From positions 558,001-622,000 of the forward strand of contig NZ_SOBE01000002.1 in NCBI RefSeq assembly GCF_004364285.1: a DNA stretch of 64,000 bases. Reading direction: 5' to 3'. The DNA comes from Frigoribacterium sp. PhB116 (GTDB taxonomy: Bacteria; Actinomycetota; Actinomycetes; Actinomycetales; Microbacteriaceae). Below the pieces are notes generated by a model. The model was not told the DNA's origin. It saw nothing but the letters and a program-made list of their open reading frames with translations, and did not search any database. Of the stretch, positions 34,092 through 42,381 are shown in pieces (the stretch's first letter is position 1; the number at the start of each line of letters is the position of its first letter). The position numbers and the translations under genes are program-made.

Positions 34092-35195
34092 TCAGCCTCC
34101 GATGGCGCTCATGGTGCGGACGGGCTGGACGAAGTCGTCGCGGTCGATGCCGTGCGAGGCCGGCTTCGCCCACATCGCGCCGCGCCACAGGTCGGCGAGC
34201 TCGGCGTCGCTCGCCCCGGTCCGCAGCGGGTCGCGCAGGCCGGTCTCGGCGTCGCCGAACAGGCAGCTGCGCACGCCTCCCTCGGCGGTGAGGCGGGTGC
34301 GACGGCAGTCGCCGCAGAAGGGCTCGCTGACCGACGCGATGATGCCGACGGTGCCGACGAGGTGGGCCTCAGCGCCGAGGCCGACCACGTCGAACCTCTC
34401 GGCGGGCGCACCGTCGCGGGGAGCCGCATGCGGGCTCAGCACGAAGCGCTCGGCGAGTCGTCCCCGGATGTCGTCGGCCGTCACGAAGGAGGCGCGGTGC
34501 CAGGTCCGGTCCGCGTCGAGCGGCATCTGCTCGATGAAGCGCAGCTCGTGCCCCCGGTCGAGAGACCAGGCCAGCAGGTCGGCCGCCTCGTGGTCGTTGA
34601 CCCCGGGCAGCAGCACCGCGTTGATCTTGATCGGGGTGAGCCCCGCGGCCGCCGCGGCGTCGACTCCGGCGAGCACCTTGTCGAGGAACGGGCGGCGGGT
34701 GAGCGTCTCGAACGTCTCGGCGTGCAGCGAGTCGAGCGACACGTTGATGCGGTCGAGGCCGGCGTCGCTGAGTGCGCGCGCACGCTGCGCGAGGCCGATG
34801 GCGTTGGTCGTCAGCGAGATGTCGGGTCGCGGCTCGAGGGCGGCGACCCGCCGCACGATGTCGACGAGATCGGCGCGCAGCAGCGGCTCTCCGCCGGTGA
34901 ACCGCACCTGGCGGACGCCGAGGTCACGGACGCCGATGCTCACCAGGCGGACGATCTCGTCGGCGCTGAGGGCCTGGTCCTTGGGCAGCCAGGGCAGGCC
35001 GTCGGCCGGCATGCAGTAGGTGCAGCGGAGGTTGCAGCGGTCGGTGAGCGACACGCGCAGGTCGGTCGCCGTCCGGCCGAAGCGGTCGAGCAGGCCGGGG
35101 GCCGAGTCCGGCCCGGGACGCGGCGGCAACGCGGCGCCCGTCTCGCCCGCCGCGAGACGGCGGGGGATCGTGGGCAGACCGAGCGAGACCGTCAT
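34092..35195 (-). CDS. moaA: GTP 3',8-cyclase MoaA (radical SAM)
   Basis: 367 aa. First step of molybdenum cofactor synthesis. The radical-SAM cluster is CNLRCTYC (C54, C58, C61), followed by RFTGGEPLLR. The second Fe-S site is EPFCGDCRRTRLT with a third cysteine in RSCLF. The chain ends in the conserved C-terminal Gly-Gly (SAIGG). ATG 35195 sits 6 bases after TACTCT (35202-35207), so the moaA-moaD transcript is leaderless and cannot contain a Moco riboswitch. Confidence 0.97.
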   Translation of the reverse strand: MTVSLGLPTIPRRLAAGETGAALPPRPGPDSAPGLLDRFGRTATDLRVSLTDRCNLRCTYCMPADGLPWLPKDQALSADEIVRLVSIGVRDLGVRQVRFTGGEPLLRADLVDIVRRVAALEPRPDISLTTNAIGLAQRARALSDAGLDRINVSLDSLHAETFETLTRRPFLDKVLAGVDAAAAAGLTPIKINAVLLPGVNDHEAADLLAWSLDRGHELRFIEQMPLDADRTWHRASFVTADDIRGRLAERFVLSPHAAPRDGAPAERFDVVGLGAEAHLVGTVGIIASVSEPFCGDCRRTRLTAEGGVRSCLFGDAETGLRDPLRTGASDAELADLWRGAMWAKPASHGIDRDDFVQPVRTMSAIGG

Positions 35196-35201
35196 CCCCT
35201 G

Positions 35202-35207
35202 AGAGTA
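35202..35207 (-). promoter_or_regulatory. -10 box TACTCT, leaderless start of moaA
   Basis: TACTCT with a 6-base gap to ATG 35195. Confidence 0.6.
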
Positions 35208-35275
35208 GGCGACGCCGGCGCGCGCCGCTGCGCTCCGCAGGTCGATTCCGCAGGAGGTGCGGGCGTCACGAACCT

Positions 35276-35321
35276 CGGAGTGGACGATGCACCCCGTCGT
35301 GTCGGTGCATCGTCCACTCCG
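35276..35321. terminator. perfect 18-bp stem hairpin after the modABC operon
   Basis: Arms 35276-35293 and 35304-35321 pair perfectly around a 10-base loop. It lies just downstream of modC and upstream of the moaA promoter, where a terminator for the mod operon is needed. No T-tract is present. Confidence 0.75.
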
Positions 35322-35364
35322 GGGTTCATCGCACCGTGCGGGCCCGGCGGGCTCGCGCTCACGC

Positions 35365-36582
35365 TCACGCGATCGTGACGCGCCCCGGGTCGAGCAGCAG
35401 CCCGACCGGGTCGCCGCGCCGGAGCCGGGCCCCGTCGGCGGTCGCGAGGGGCAGCTCGGCGACGGCCGAGAGCGACCCCTGGTCGGTGACGACGGTCACG
35501 GCCAGCCGCGAGAGGCGTTGCTCGACGCTCACGACGCGTGCCGGGATCGGGACGTGCAGGGCGCCTCCTGCAGGCTCACCAGGTCCGTCGTCCCAGGCCT
35601 GGCCGGACTGCCCGGCCCGCCCGGCGTCCCCTGCCTGATCGCCGGGCCCGCCGAGCCCCACCAGCGTCACGGCCTCGACCGGCACCGACACCCGCGCGGG
35701 CCCGTCCGCCGGCGGCCGTGTCGACGACACGGTGAGCCCGCCCGGCAGCAGGGCGCGAGCTCCGAGGCTCGTCGCCGATGAGTCCGTCGGCGTCCACACG
35801 GTGGCCCCGGTCAGCGAGGCCACGTACGAGGTGTGGGGGTCGGTGAGCACCTCGGTCGGGATCCCGCGCTGGACGACGACCCCTCCCTCGAGCACGACGA
35901 CGCGGTCGGCGAGCGCGACGGCGTCCACGGGGTCGTGCGTGACGAGCAGCGTCGCGACCCGCACCTCCTGCAGCACGTCGGCGAGCGCCGTGCGCACGGC
36001 CGGGCGCTGCTCGGCGTCGAGGGCCGCGAGCGGCTCGTCGAGCAGCAGGAGGCGCGGGTCGGCCGCCAGCGCCCGCGCCACCGCCACGCGCTGCGACTGG
36101 CCGCCGGAGAGCTCCGAGGGCCGGCGACCGGCGAGCGACGCGAGACCGACCCTGCGGAGCTCGACCTGGGCCAGCTCGCGGGCCGCACGGGCGGGGACGC
36201 CGCGGCTGCGGGGACCGAAGGCGACGTTCTCGAGGGCGGTGAGATGCGGGAACAGGCGGTGGTCCTGGAAGACGGTGCCGACGCGGCGGTCGCGGGCAGG
36301 GACCCGGGCGGCCGGCCCGTCGTCGGCACCGGGCCCGTCCAGGCCGGGCCCGTCGAGGCCGGGCCCGTCGAGGCCGTACCCGTCCAGGACGTGTCCGTCG
36401 ACGACCACCCGCGACCCGTCGGCGGGCAGCAGGCCCGCGAGCGCCCCGAGCGCGGACGACTTGCCCGCGCCGTTCGGGCCGAGCAGGGCGACGACCTCGC
36501 CGGGGGCCACGTCGAGGTCGAGCTCGAGCGCGAACGAGCCGCGGGCCACCCGCAGCCGAGCGCTCAGCCCGCCCTCGCTCAC
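35365..36582 (-). CDS. modC: molybdate ABC transporter ATP-binding protein ModC
   Basis: 405 aa. ABC ATPase domain: Walker A LLGPNGAGKSS, Q-loop FQDHRLFPHLTALENVAFG, signature LSGGQSQRVAVARAL, Walker B LLLLDEPLAALD and switch VTHDPVDA. A C-terminal TOBE/MOP-like domain (about residues 300-405) follows, split by a Gly-rich linker. Between Walker A and the Q-loop lies an unusual LDGPG tandem insert of about 20 residues, encoded by 15-bp DNA repeats at 36331-36390. GTG 36582 overlaps the modB stop. It energises molybdate uptake. Confidence 0.93.
   Translation of the reverse strand: MSEGGLSARLRVARGSFALELDLDVAPGEVVALLGPNGAGKSSALGALAGLLPADGSRVVVDGHVLDGYGLDGPGLDGPGLDGPGADDGPAARVPARDRRVGTVFQDHRLFPHLTALENVAFGPRSRGVPARAARELAQVELRRVGLASLAGRRPSELSGGQSQRVAVARALAADPRLLLLDEPLAALDAEQRPAVRTALADVLQEVRVATLLVTHDPVDAVALADRVVVLEGGVVVQRGIPTEVLTDPHTSYVASLTGATVWTPTDSSATSLGARALLPGGLTVSSTRPPADGPARVSVPVEAVTLVGLGGPGDQAGDAGRAGQSGQAWDDGPGEPAGGALHVPIPARVVSVEQRLSRLAVTVVTDQGSLSAVAELPLATADGARLRRGDPVGLLLDPGRVTIA
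36331..36390. repeat. 15-bp tandem repeat, four units, inside modC
   Basis: GGGCCCGTCCAGGCC and three near-copies in register at 36331, 36346, 36361 and 36376. On the coding strand they read as repeated GLDGP. Confidence 0.9.
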
Positions 36583-37487
36583 CGCGCCCCCGTCGTCAGC
36601 CACCGGTCGCGCAGCAGCAACAGGACCCCGACCCCGACCGCCAGCAGCAGCAGCGAGATCGCGACCGCCGTCTCGGGATCGCTCTGCTGGGCCAGGTAGA
36701 CGCTCGTCGGGAGGGTCTGGGTGCGTCCGGGGAACGTCCCCGCGAAGGTGATGGTCGCGCCGAACTCGCCGAGGGCCCGGGCGAAGCAGAGCACGGCTCC
36801 CGCGGTGACGCCGGGGGCGACCAGGGGCACCGTCACCCGCCGGAACGCGTACCAGCGCGACGCCCCGAGCGAGGCGGCCGCGTCGTCGAGCCCGCGGTCG
36901 ACGCCGCGCAGCGCCCCCTCGACGCTGAGCACGAGGAACGGCATCGCGACGAACGTCTGCGCGATCACGACGGCGGCGAGCGTGAACGGGATCGTGATGC
37001 CGAGGGCCGCGTCGAGCGGGCGGCCGAGCAGGCCGTTGCGCCCGAGCAGGTAGAGCAGCGCGATGCCGCCGACGACCGGCGGCAGCACGAGCGGCACCGT
37101 GACGACCGCTCGCAGGAGCCGCCGCCAGACGACCGGCCAGGTGTCGCTGGCCGTGAGCAGCCACGCCAGCGGGACGCCCAGCAGCAGGCTGATCGCGGTC
37201 GCGAGCAGCGCGCTCGTGACCGACACCCGCAGGGCGTCGAGCACGGTCTCGCTCGCGAGCCGCTGACCGAGGGTCGACCACGGGGCACGCACGAGCAGCG
37301 CCACGGCCGGCAGCACGAGAAGCGCCAGCCCGACGAGCGCCGGCACGAGCACGGCGACGGGCAGGCGCCGGTCGCGCAGCGCGTCGCGGCCCTGCGGTCG
37401 ACGCGCACCGCGGGGCGGGCGCGGATCACGGGGGAGGCGGCGGTCGCGTCGACCGGTACGGTCGCGCCGGTCGGGGAGCAGCTGCAC
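36579..37487 (-). CDS. modB: molybdate ABC transporter permease ModB
   Basis: 302 aa. An Arg/Pro-rich N-terminal tail of about 40 residues precedes the first helix, and about six membrane helices follow. The binding-protein-dependent transport signature is in FRRVTVPLVAPGVTAGAVLCFARALGEFGAT, with the EAA-loop pattern ASLGASRWYAF before it. GTG 37487 lies 10 bases after modA; a later start that removes part of the basic tail is possible. It forms the membrane channel for ModA-delivered molybdate. Confidence 0.93.
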   Translation of the reverse strand: MQLLPDRRDRTGRRDRRLPRDPRPPRGARRPQGRDALRDRRLPVAVLVPALVGLALLVLPAVALLVRAPWSTLGQRLASETVLDALRVSVTSALLATAISLLLGVPLAWLLTASDTWPVVWRRLLRAVVTVPLVLPPVVGGIALLYLLGRNGLLGRPLDAALGITIPFTLAAVVIAQTFVAMPFLVLSVEGALRGVDRGLDDAAASLGASRWYAFRRVTVPLVAPGVTAGAVLCFARALGEFGATITFAGTFPGRTQTLPTSVYLAQQSDPETAVAISLLLLAVGVGVLLLLRDRWLTTGAR

Positions 37488-37497
37488 GGCGACCGGG

Positions 37498-38364
37498 TCA
37501 GCCGACCCGGAAGCCGGCGTCGGCGAGCGCGTCCTGACCGGTCGACGACAGCACGAAGGCGAGGAACGCCTCCGCGAGGTCGGGGTCCGGGGCGTCGGCG
37601 AGGCGAGCGGCGAGGTACGAGGTGGTCGGGGTCGACGCGTCGCCCACCGCGATCCCCTCGACCGAGTCGCCGGCTGTCGCGACGTCGGTCTCGTAGACGA
37701 GCGCCGCGTCGACCTCGCCGAGCTCGACCTTCGTGAGGGCGCTCTTCACGTCGGGCTCGAGCGTCGCCGGGGTCACGCTGACGCCCTCGGCCTCGAGCAC
37801 CGTCGTGGCCAGCGCGCCGCAGGGCACCTCGGCGGCGCACAGGGCGACCTTCACGTCGGGCGAGGCGAGGTCGGCCAGCGACGTCACGTCGCCGGGGTTG
37901 CCCACGGGGACGGCGATCTGCAGGGCGTTGCGCGCGAACGTGGCGGGCTCGCCCTCGGCGAGGCCCGCGTCGGTCACGGTCTGCATGGTCGCGGCGCTGG
38001 CGCTGAAGAAGTCGTCGACGGGCGACCCGGCGACGATCTGCTGGGCGAGTACCGAGCTGCCGCCGTAGCTGATCGTGACGGTGGTGCCGGGGTTCGCGGC
38101 CTCGAAGTCGGCGGCGAGGGCGTCGAAGGTCTCCGTCAGGGAGGCGGCGGCGAGCACCGTGATCTCGCCGGTCGGCGCGGCGGCGGGGCTCGCGACGGGG
38201 GTGCCCGAGGCGGTCGGGTCCTCGGCCGCGCTCCCGGAGGAGCACGCGCTCAGCAGGAGCAGAGCGGCAGCGCCGGCGGCGAGGGCGAGGGGCACGCGGG
38301 CGGAGGGCGTGCGGGCAGAGGGCGTGCCTGCGGAGGAGGCGCGGGTGCGGCATGCACTCCTCAT
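37498..38364 (-). CDS. modA: molybdate-binding lipoprotein ModA
   Basis: 288 aa. The signal peptide ends at the lipobox LLSAC, with lipid-modified Cys41; a Ser/Ala/Pro-rich linker follows. The mature domain begins EITVLAAASLTETFDALA, the family start, and contains YGGSSVLAQQI, FARNALQIAVP and LVYETDVA. It captures molybdate or tungstate outside the membrane. The ATG overlaps the stop of the preceding TOBE regulator gene (ATGA). Confidence 0.95.
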   Translation of the reverse strand: MRSACRTRASSAGTPSARTPSARVPLALAAGAAALLLLSACSSGSAAEDPTASGTPVASPAAAPTGEITVLAAASLTETFDALAADFEAANPGTTVTISYGGSSVLAQQIVAGSPVDDFFSASAATMQTVTDAGLAEGEPATFARNALQIAVPVGNPGDVTSLADLASPDVKVALCAAEVPCGALATTVLEAEGVSVTPATLEPDVKSALTKVELGEVDAALVYETDVATAGDSVEGIAVGDASTPTTSYLAARLADAPDPDLAEAFLAFVLSSTGQDALADAGFRVG

Positions 38365-38837
38365 CGAGCGGTCTCGCCCTCGGTCTCGGCGGGCGCGGGC
38401 GCCGTCTCGCCCAGCCGCCCGAGCGTCACGCTCACGTTCGTCGCCTTCGCGCTCGCGACCACGGGGCTGCCGACCTCCAGCCCCAGATCGTCGGCCGCCT
38501 CCCTGCTGATCAGCGACACGACCCGGAACGGTCCGGCCTGGACGTCGACCTGCGCCATGACCGTGTCCCGGACGATCGCCGTGACGATGCCCGTGAACCG
38601 GTTGCGCTCGCTGACGACCACGCCCGAGGCGTCGCTCCCGGAACCGCCGCGAGGAGGCGCGGCGTGCGCCGCCTGCTCGCTCGCGACGCGGGCCAGCTCC
38701 GAGCCGACGACCGCGAGGCGTCCGCCGGGGCCGGGGACGAGCACGAGGCGTCCGGCCTCGGCCCAGCGGCGGACGGTGTCGTCCGAGACGCCGACCAGCG
38801 CGGCGGCCTCGCTGACGCGGTACAGGGTCTCTGGCAT
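38361..38837 (-). CDS. MerR-like HTH plus TOBE molybdate-responsive protein
   Basis: 158 aa. Residues 5-55 are an excisionase/MerR-type helix-turn-helix (YRVSEAAALVGVSDDTVRRWAEAGRL). Residues about 75-145 are a TOBE/Mop domain (RNRFTGIVTAIVRDTVMAQVDVQAG, and VSLISREAADDLGLEVGSPVVASAKATNVSV), which binds molybdate or tungstate. It is the first gene of the modABC operon and likely senses molybdate and regulates uptake. TAGGCT at 38844-38849 is 6 bases from the ATG. The role is inferred from domains and position. Confidence 0.9.
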   Translation of the reverse strand: MPETLYRVSEAAALVGVSDDTVRRWAEAGRLVLVPGPGGRLAVVGSELARVASEQAAHAAPPRGGSGSDASGVVVSERNRFTGIVTAIVRDTVMAQVDVQAGPFRVVSLISREAADDLGLEVGSPVVASAKATNVSVTLGRLGETAPAPAETEGETAR

Positions 38838-38843
38838 GCGTCG

Positions 38844-38849
38844 AGCCTA
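38844..38849 (-). promoter_or_regulatory. -10 box TAGGCT, leaderless start of the TOBE regulator-modABC operon
   Basis: TAGGCT with a 6-base gap to ATG 38837. Confidence 0.6.
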
Positions 38850-38874
38850 GCGTCCCCGTACCGCACGTGCGGCC

Positions 38875-40329
38875 TCAGTCGACAGTCGCCGCCGCACGTG
38901 CGGGTCCACGGCTGACGAGTCGTCGCAGTCGACGGGCGTCGGAGACGACGACGTCCCCCAGCCGCTCGGACCAGCCCGGCCCGGCCCGCCAGATCGACAC
39001 GAGCAGGATGACGAGCACCGCCGTCGCCAGCGACGCCCGCTGCAGGGCCATGTACGGCTCGAGCTGCCGCACGAGCAGGGCGAGCGGGATCGCGAGCCAC
39101 TCCCACCGCCCCGTCAGCGCGACGAACGGCACGAGCAGCAGCGCGTACCAGGGATAGCGCGGGCTGACGGCCACGAGCACGACGCCGATCATCACGAGCT
39201 GGCCGAGCCAGGGGCTGTCGACCGGGGTCTTCACCCAGACGAGGGCGGCCGTCACGGCCAGCAGCAGGGCGACGACGGGCGTCGTCCACGCGTCGGGCAG
39301 GAACGCCGACATGAAGACGAACCGGGAGCCGTCCTCGTAGCCCTCCTCCGTGAGGTAGCCGGGCAGGTAGCCGAGCACCTGCCAGCCGGTCGTGGCGACG
39401 TACGGCACGTAGAGCAGGGCGAAGGTGACGATCGAGGCGACGACGACCTTCGCCGGCTGGCGGCGCAGCAGGGCAGGGGCGGCGATCGCCGGGATGAGCT
39501 TCGTCGCGACGGCGGCGCCGAGCGCGATGCCGCCCCGCCAGCGCCGGCCGGTCGCGACGAGCAGGGTGGCGGCGACGACGAGCACGGCCCCCAGCAGGTC
39601 GACGTGCGAGTTGGTGATCCCCTCGCCGACGACGAGCGGGCACCAGCCCCAGAGCGCCGCCCAGCGCGGGTCGAGCCCGCGACGGCGCAGCGTCACGAGC
39701 AGTGCGGCGGTCGTGCCGAACACGAGCAGGGCCCCGGTGAGCTGCAGGGGGAAGAACCCGACCTCGGGGCCGACGAGGGCCCGTACGCCCGCGAAGTACA
39801 GCTCGGCGGCGGGCGGGTAGATCGTCGGGACCTCCGGCCGGTTGATCGCCGTGCAGACGACGTCGCCGGTCTCGGTGTCGTAGGCGCGGTGGATCTGCCG
39901 GTCGGGCTGGCTGCACCGCTCGCCGATCGTGCCGTCGTCTCGGGTGAAGGGCGCCGCCTCCGGGAAGATCCAGTCGGGGCGCAGGTCACGCAGCTCGCCA
40001 GAGTCCGGGGTGTGCGCGTAGGGCGAGATGCCGTTCACCTGCACGATGCCGTCCCAGGCGTACCGGGCGGGGTCCGTGCTCGTGTTCGGGTCGCCCGTCA
40101 GGGCCGCGCCGCCGACGAGGGCCGTGCCCGCGAGCACGAGGGCCGTGACCGCCCGGGCAGGCACCCGGCGCAGCAGCAGCAGGGCCACGACGAAGACGGC
40201 CCAGCACACCGCCGTCCACACGACGTAGGAGGCGCGGAGCTCCTCCCGCAGGAATTCCAGCTCGAGAACGCCCCACGCCACGGACGCCGCCAATCCGGTG
40301 ACGGCGACGGCCGCGAATAGAGTACGCAC
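38875..40329 (-). CDS. GT87-like membrane glycosyltransferase (GT-C fold)
   Basis: 484 aa with about 11-13 membrane helices. The first extracytoplasmic loop contains NTSTDPARYAWDGIVQVNGISPY, with the acidic residues typical of the Rv0541c/GT87-like group. A Cys-containing loop (ERCSQPDRQ and DVVCTAINRPEVPTIYPPAAE) follows. Other blocks are GEGITNSHVDLLGAVLVV and AVATKLIPAIAAP. The donor is probably a polyprenyl-phosphate sugar. GTG 40329 is chosen; the longer frame to 40425 runs into the divergent oxidoreductase gene. It is divergent from the Moco oxidoreductase and one of the block of envelope-glycan genes. Confidence 0.85.
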   Translation of the reverse strand: MRTLFAAVAVTGLAASVAWGVLELEFLREELRASYVVWTAVCWAVFVVALLLLRRVPARAVTALVLAGTALVGGAALTGDPNTSTDPARYAWDGIVQVNGISPYAHTPDSGELRDLRPDWIFPEAAPFTRDDGTIGERCSQPDRQIHRAYDTETGDVVCTAINRPEVPTIYPPAAELYFAGVRALVGPEVGFFPLQLTGALLVFGTTAALLVTLRRRGLDPRWAALWGWCPLVVGEGITNSHVDLLGAVLVVAATLLVATGRRWRGGIALGAAVATKLIPAIAAPALLRRQPAKVVVASIVTFALLYVPYVATTGWQVLGYLPGYLTEEGYEDGSRFVFMSAFLPDAWTTPVVALLLAVTAALVWVKTPVDSPWLGQLVMIGVVLVAVSPRYPWYALLLVPFVALTGRWEWLAIPLALLVRQLEPYMALQRASLATAVLVILLVSIWRAGPGWSERLGDVVVSDARRLRRLVSRGPARAAATVD

Positions 40330-40387
40330 CTGTCCAGTCTGGTCGACACCGGCCTGGGAGTCCGCGACCACGCACGGCCGAGCCGAG

Positions 40388-41755
40388 ATGAAGCCCATGA
40401 GACGCCTGCTCCTCACCCTCCGCACCGCGGCGTCGTCGCCGGTGCGGAACGCGCGCTCGGCGACCGTCCTCGGCCGGCTGCTCGCCGCCGCGTTCCTGGT
40501 CTGCCTGCTGACCGGCCTCTACAGCCACTTCCTGCAGGAGCCCGCATCGTGGATGCGGTTCCCCACCTCGCCCGTCTGGCTCTACCAGGTGACGCAGGGC
40601 ATCCACATCACGGCCGGCATCGCCTCGATCCCGCTGCTGCTCGGCAAGCTGCACGCCGTGTTCCCGCAGCTGTTCCAGCACCCCCCGGTGCGGCACCCGG
40701 TGCAGGCGCTCGAGCGCGCCTCCATCGCCCTGTTCATCTCGACGTCGGTGCTGCAGCTCGTCACGGGCCTGCTCAACACGTACCAGTGGTACCCGTGGCC
40801 GTTCCCGTTCAAGCAGGTGCACTTCGCCCTGTCGTTCGTGATCATCGGCTCGCTCGCCGTCCACATCGCGGTGAAGCTCCCGCTGATCACCCGGTTCTGG
40901 CGGGCCCGCGACAGCTACGACGCCGACGGCCGGTTCGTCGAGCCGTCCGGCGGGCTCGACCCCGCGCGGGCCGAGCACGAGGCCGTGCGCGAGCTCGCCC
41001 GCATGCGCCGCGACGACGCTCCGACCTCGACCTCGACCTCGACCTCGACCTCGCAGCCCGCCGCGGCCGTGCACTCGGCCCCGCAGCCCCGCGGGCTGGT
41101 CGGCCGCGTCACGCGCTGGATCGACGACGCCCGCGAGCCCGAGCGCGACCCGGCCCGCAGCCGCGTGTCGCGCCGAGGCTTCTTCGGCGCGGTCGGCGCC
41201 TCGACCGTCGGCGTCGTCGCGCTCACCGCCGGCCAGTCCTTCACGCCGCTCGAGCCGCTCAACGCCTTCGGCCCCCGGCAGCGCGGCATCGGGCCGAACG
41301 ACCTGCCGGTTAACCGGACGGCCTCGGCCGCCAAGGTGCTCGAGACCGCGATGGACCCCGACTGGACCCTCACGATCGCCCACGGCGAGCGGACGATGGC
41401 CTTCACGGCCTCGGACCTGGAGGCGATGGCCCAGGGCGACGAGCGCCTCCCGATCTCGTGCGTCGAGGGCTGGAGCCAGACCGCGCACTGGCGCGGCCCT
41501 CGGCTCGTCGAGCTCATGGCGCTCGTGGGGGCGCCGTCCGACCGATCGCTGCGCGTCACGAGCCTCGAGGAGAAGGGCGGCTACCGCGTCATGCTCATGG
41601 GCCCCGAGTACGCGAACGACCCCACCACGCTCGTCGCCCTCGAGGTGAACGGCGGCCGGCTCGACATCGAGCACGGCTACCCTGCCCGGATGATCGCCCC
41701 CGGGCGTCCCGGCGTCCTGCAGACCAAGTGGCTCAGCCTGATCGAGGTGATCTGA
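40388..41755 (+). CDS. membrane-anchored molybdopterin (sulfite-oxidase-type) oxidoreductase
   Basis: 455 aa fusion. Residues about 27-165 hold four membrane helices resembling a cytochrome-b-like or YedZ-like module, with histidines at GIHITAGIA, HFALSFV and AVHIAVK that could ligate heme. A cytosolic linker has a (TS)n repeat at about residues 212-221 from five CGACCT hexamers. A twin-arginine-like SRRGFFGAVGAS (about residue 259) then leads to the SUOX/MsrP Moco domain, with the cofactor cysteine C358 in ISCVEGWSQ. This looks like an MsrP-MsrQ-type electron path on one chain. The substrate is unknown. ATG 40397 is an alternative start. Its stop overlaps the next gene. Confidence 0.87.
   Translation: MKPMRRLLLTLRTAASSPVRNARSATVLGRLLAAAFLVCLLTGLYSHFLQEPASWMRFPTSPVWLYQVTQGIHITAGIASIPLLLGKLHAVFPQLFQHPPVRHPVQALERASIALFISTSVLQLVTGLLNTYQWYPWPFPFKQVHFALSFVIIGSLAVHIAVKLPLITRFWRARDSYDADGRFVEPSGGLDPARAEHEAVRELARMRRDDAPTSTSTSTSTSQPAAAVHSAPQPRGLVGRVTRWIDDAREPERDPARSRVSRRGFFGAVGASTVGVVALTAGQSFTPLEPLNAFGPRQRGIGPNDLPVNRTASAAKVLETAMDPDWTLTIAHGERTMAFTASDLEAMAQGDERLPISCVEGWSQTAHWRGPRLVELMALVGAPSDRSLRVTSLEEKGGYRVMLMGPEYANDPTTLVALEVNGGRLDIEHGYPARMIAPGRPGVLQTKWLSLIEVI
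41022..41051. repeat. CGACCT hexamer, five tandem copies
   Basis: Encodes the Thr-Ser repeat in the linker of the membrane Moco oxidoreductase. A slippage-prone tract that leaves the frame intact when a unit is gained or lost. Confidence 0.9.
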
Positions 41756-42267
41756 TGACGCGCTCGTCGGCCGTCCCCGCCGTCCCTTCCTCCGCCGCCT
41801 CCGGGTCCGGCGCCTCCGGGCGCGGCGTCCGCGTCGCCCGGGCCGTGCTGGTCGTCCTCGGCGTCGCCCTGATCGGCCTCGGCGGCTGGGTGCTCACCGA
41901 GACCGTCTCGCCCACCCGATACGGCGGGCTGCTCGTCTGGCTGATCGGCGCGGTGATCGCGCACGACGCGATCATCGCCCCGGTCGTCGCCGGGATCGCC
42001 CTGCTCGTCGGGCGGACGGGGCGGCGCATCAGCCCGGCGGTGCTCGCGATCGTGCAGGTCGGGATCGTCGTCGGGGTCGTGCTGACGCTGGTCGTCGTGC
42101 CCGAGATCATCGCGAAGGCACGCGGGCCGAAGAACGACACCGTGCTGCCGTTCGACTACGGCGCGCGGCTCGGAGTGGCCTGGCTGGTCGTCGTCGTGCT
42201 CACGGCGCTCGCCGTGGTCGCGTGGACCGTGCTCGCGCGCCGACGCGAGGCGCGCCGCGCGGCCTGA
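41755..42267 (+). CDS. small membrane protein, four helices, unknown
   Basis: 170 aa. A Ser/Ala/Gly-rich N-terminus of 25 residues precedes four hydrophobic segments (about residues 28-48, 58-82, 93-116 and 138-160). No recognised motif. ATG 41755 overlaps the stop of the Moco oxidoreductase (TGATG), so the two are coupled. A partner or subunit of that membrane enzyme is the natural guess. Confidence 0.8.
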   Translation: MTRSSAVPAVPSSAASGSGASGRGVRVARAVLVVLGVALIGLGGWVLTETVSPTRYGGLLVWLIGAVIAHDAIIAPVVAGIALLVGRTGRRISPAVLAIVQVGIVVGVVLTLVVVPEIIAKARGPKNDTVLPFDYGARLGVAWLVVVVLTALAVVAWTVLARRREARRAA

Positions 42268-42326
42268 CCCGGCCCGCGACTACGGCCTCCGCCTCCGCCT
42301 GCGCTTCGCTCAGGCGACGCCGAAGT

Positions 42327-42360
42327 GACGAACCGACGTGATCTCGCGCGTCGGTTCGTC
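42327..42360. terminator. 12-bp stem hairpin between convergent genes
   Basis: GACGAACCGACG (42327-42338) pairs perfectly with 42349-42360 around a 10-base loop. It lies between the small membrane protein gene and the methyltransferase gene. Confidence 0.65.
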
Positions 42361-42381
42361 GCTCCCGGGTCGGTTCCTGGC

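Noticed and set aside
35196-35275. Moco riboswitch upstream of moaA
   Set aside because: The moaA mRNA appears leaderless, and the nearby hairpin lies upstream of the promoter, not in a leader.
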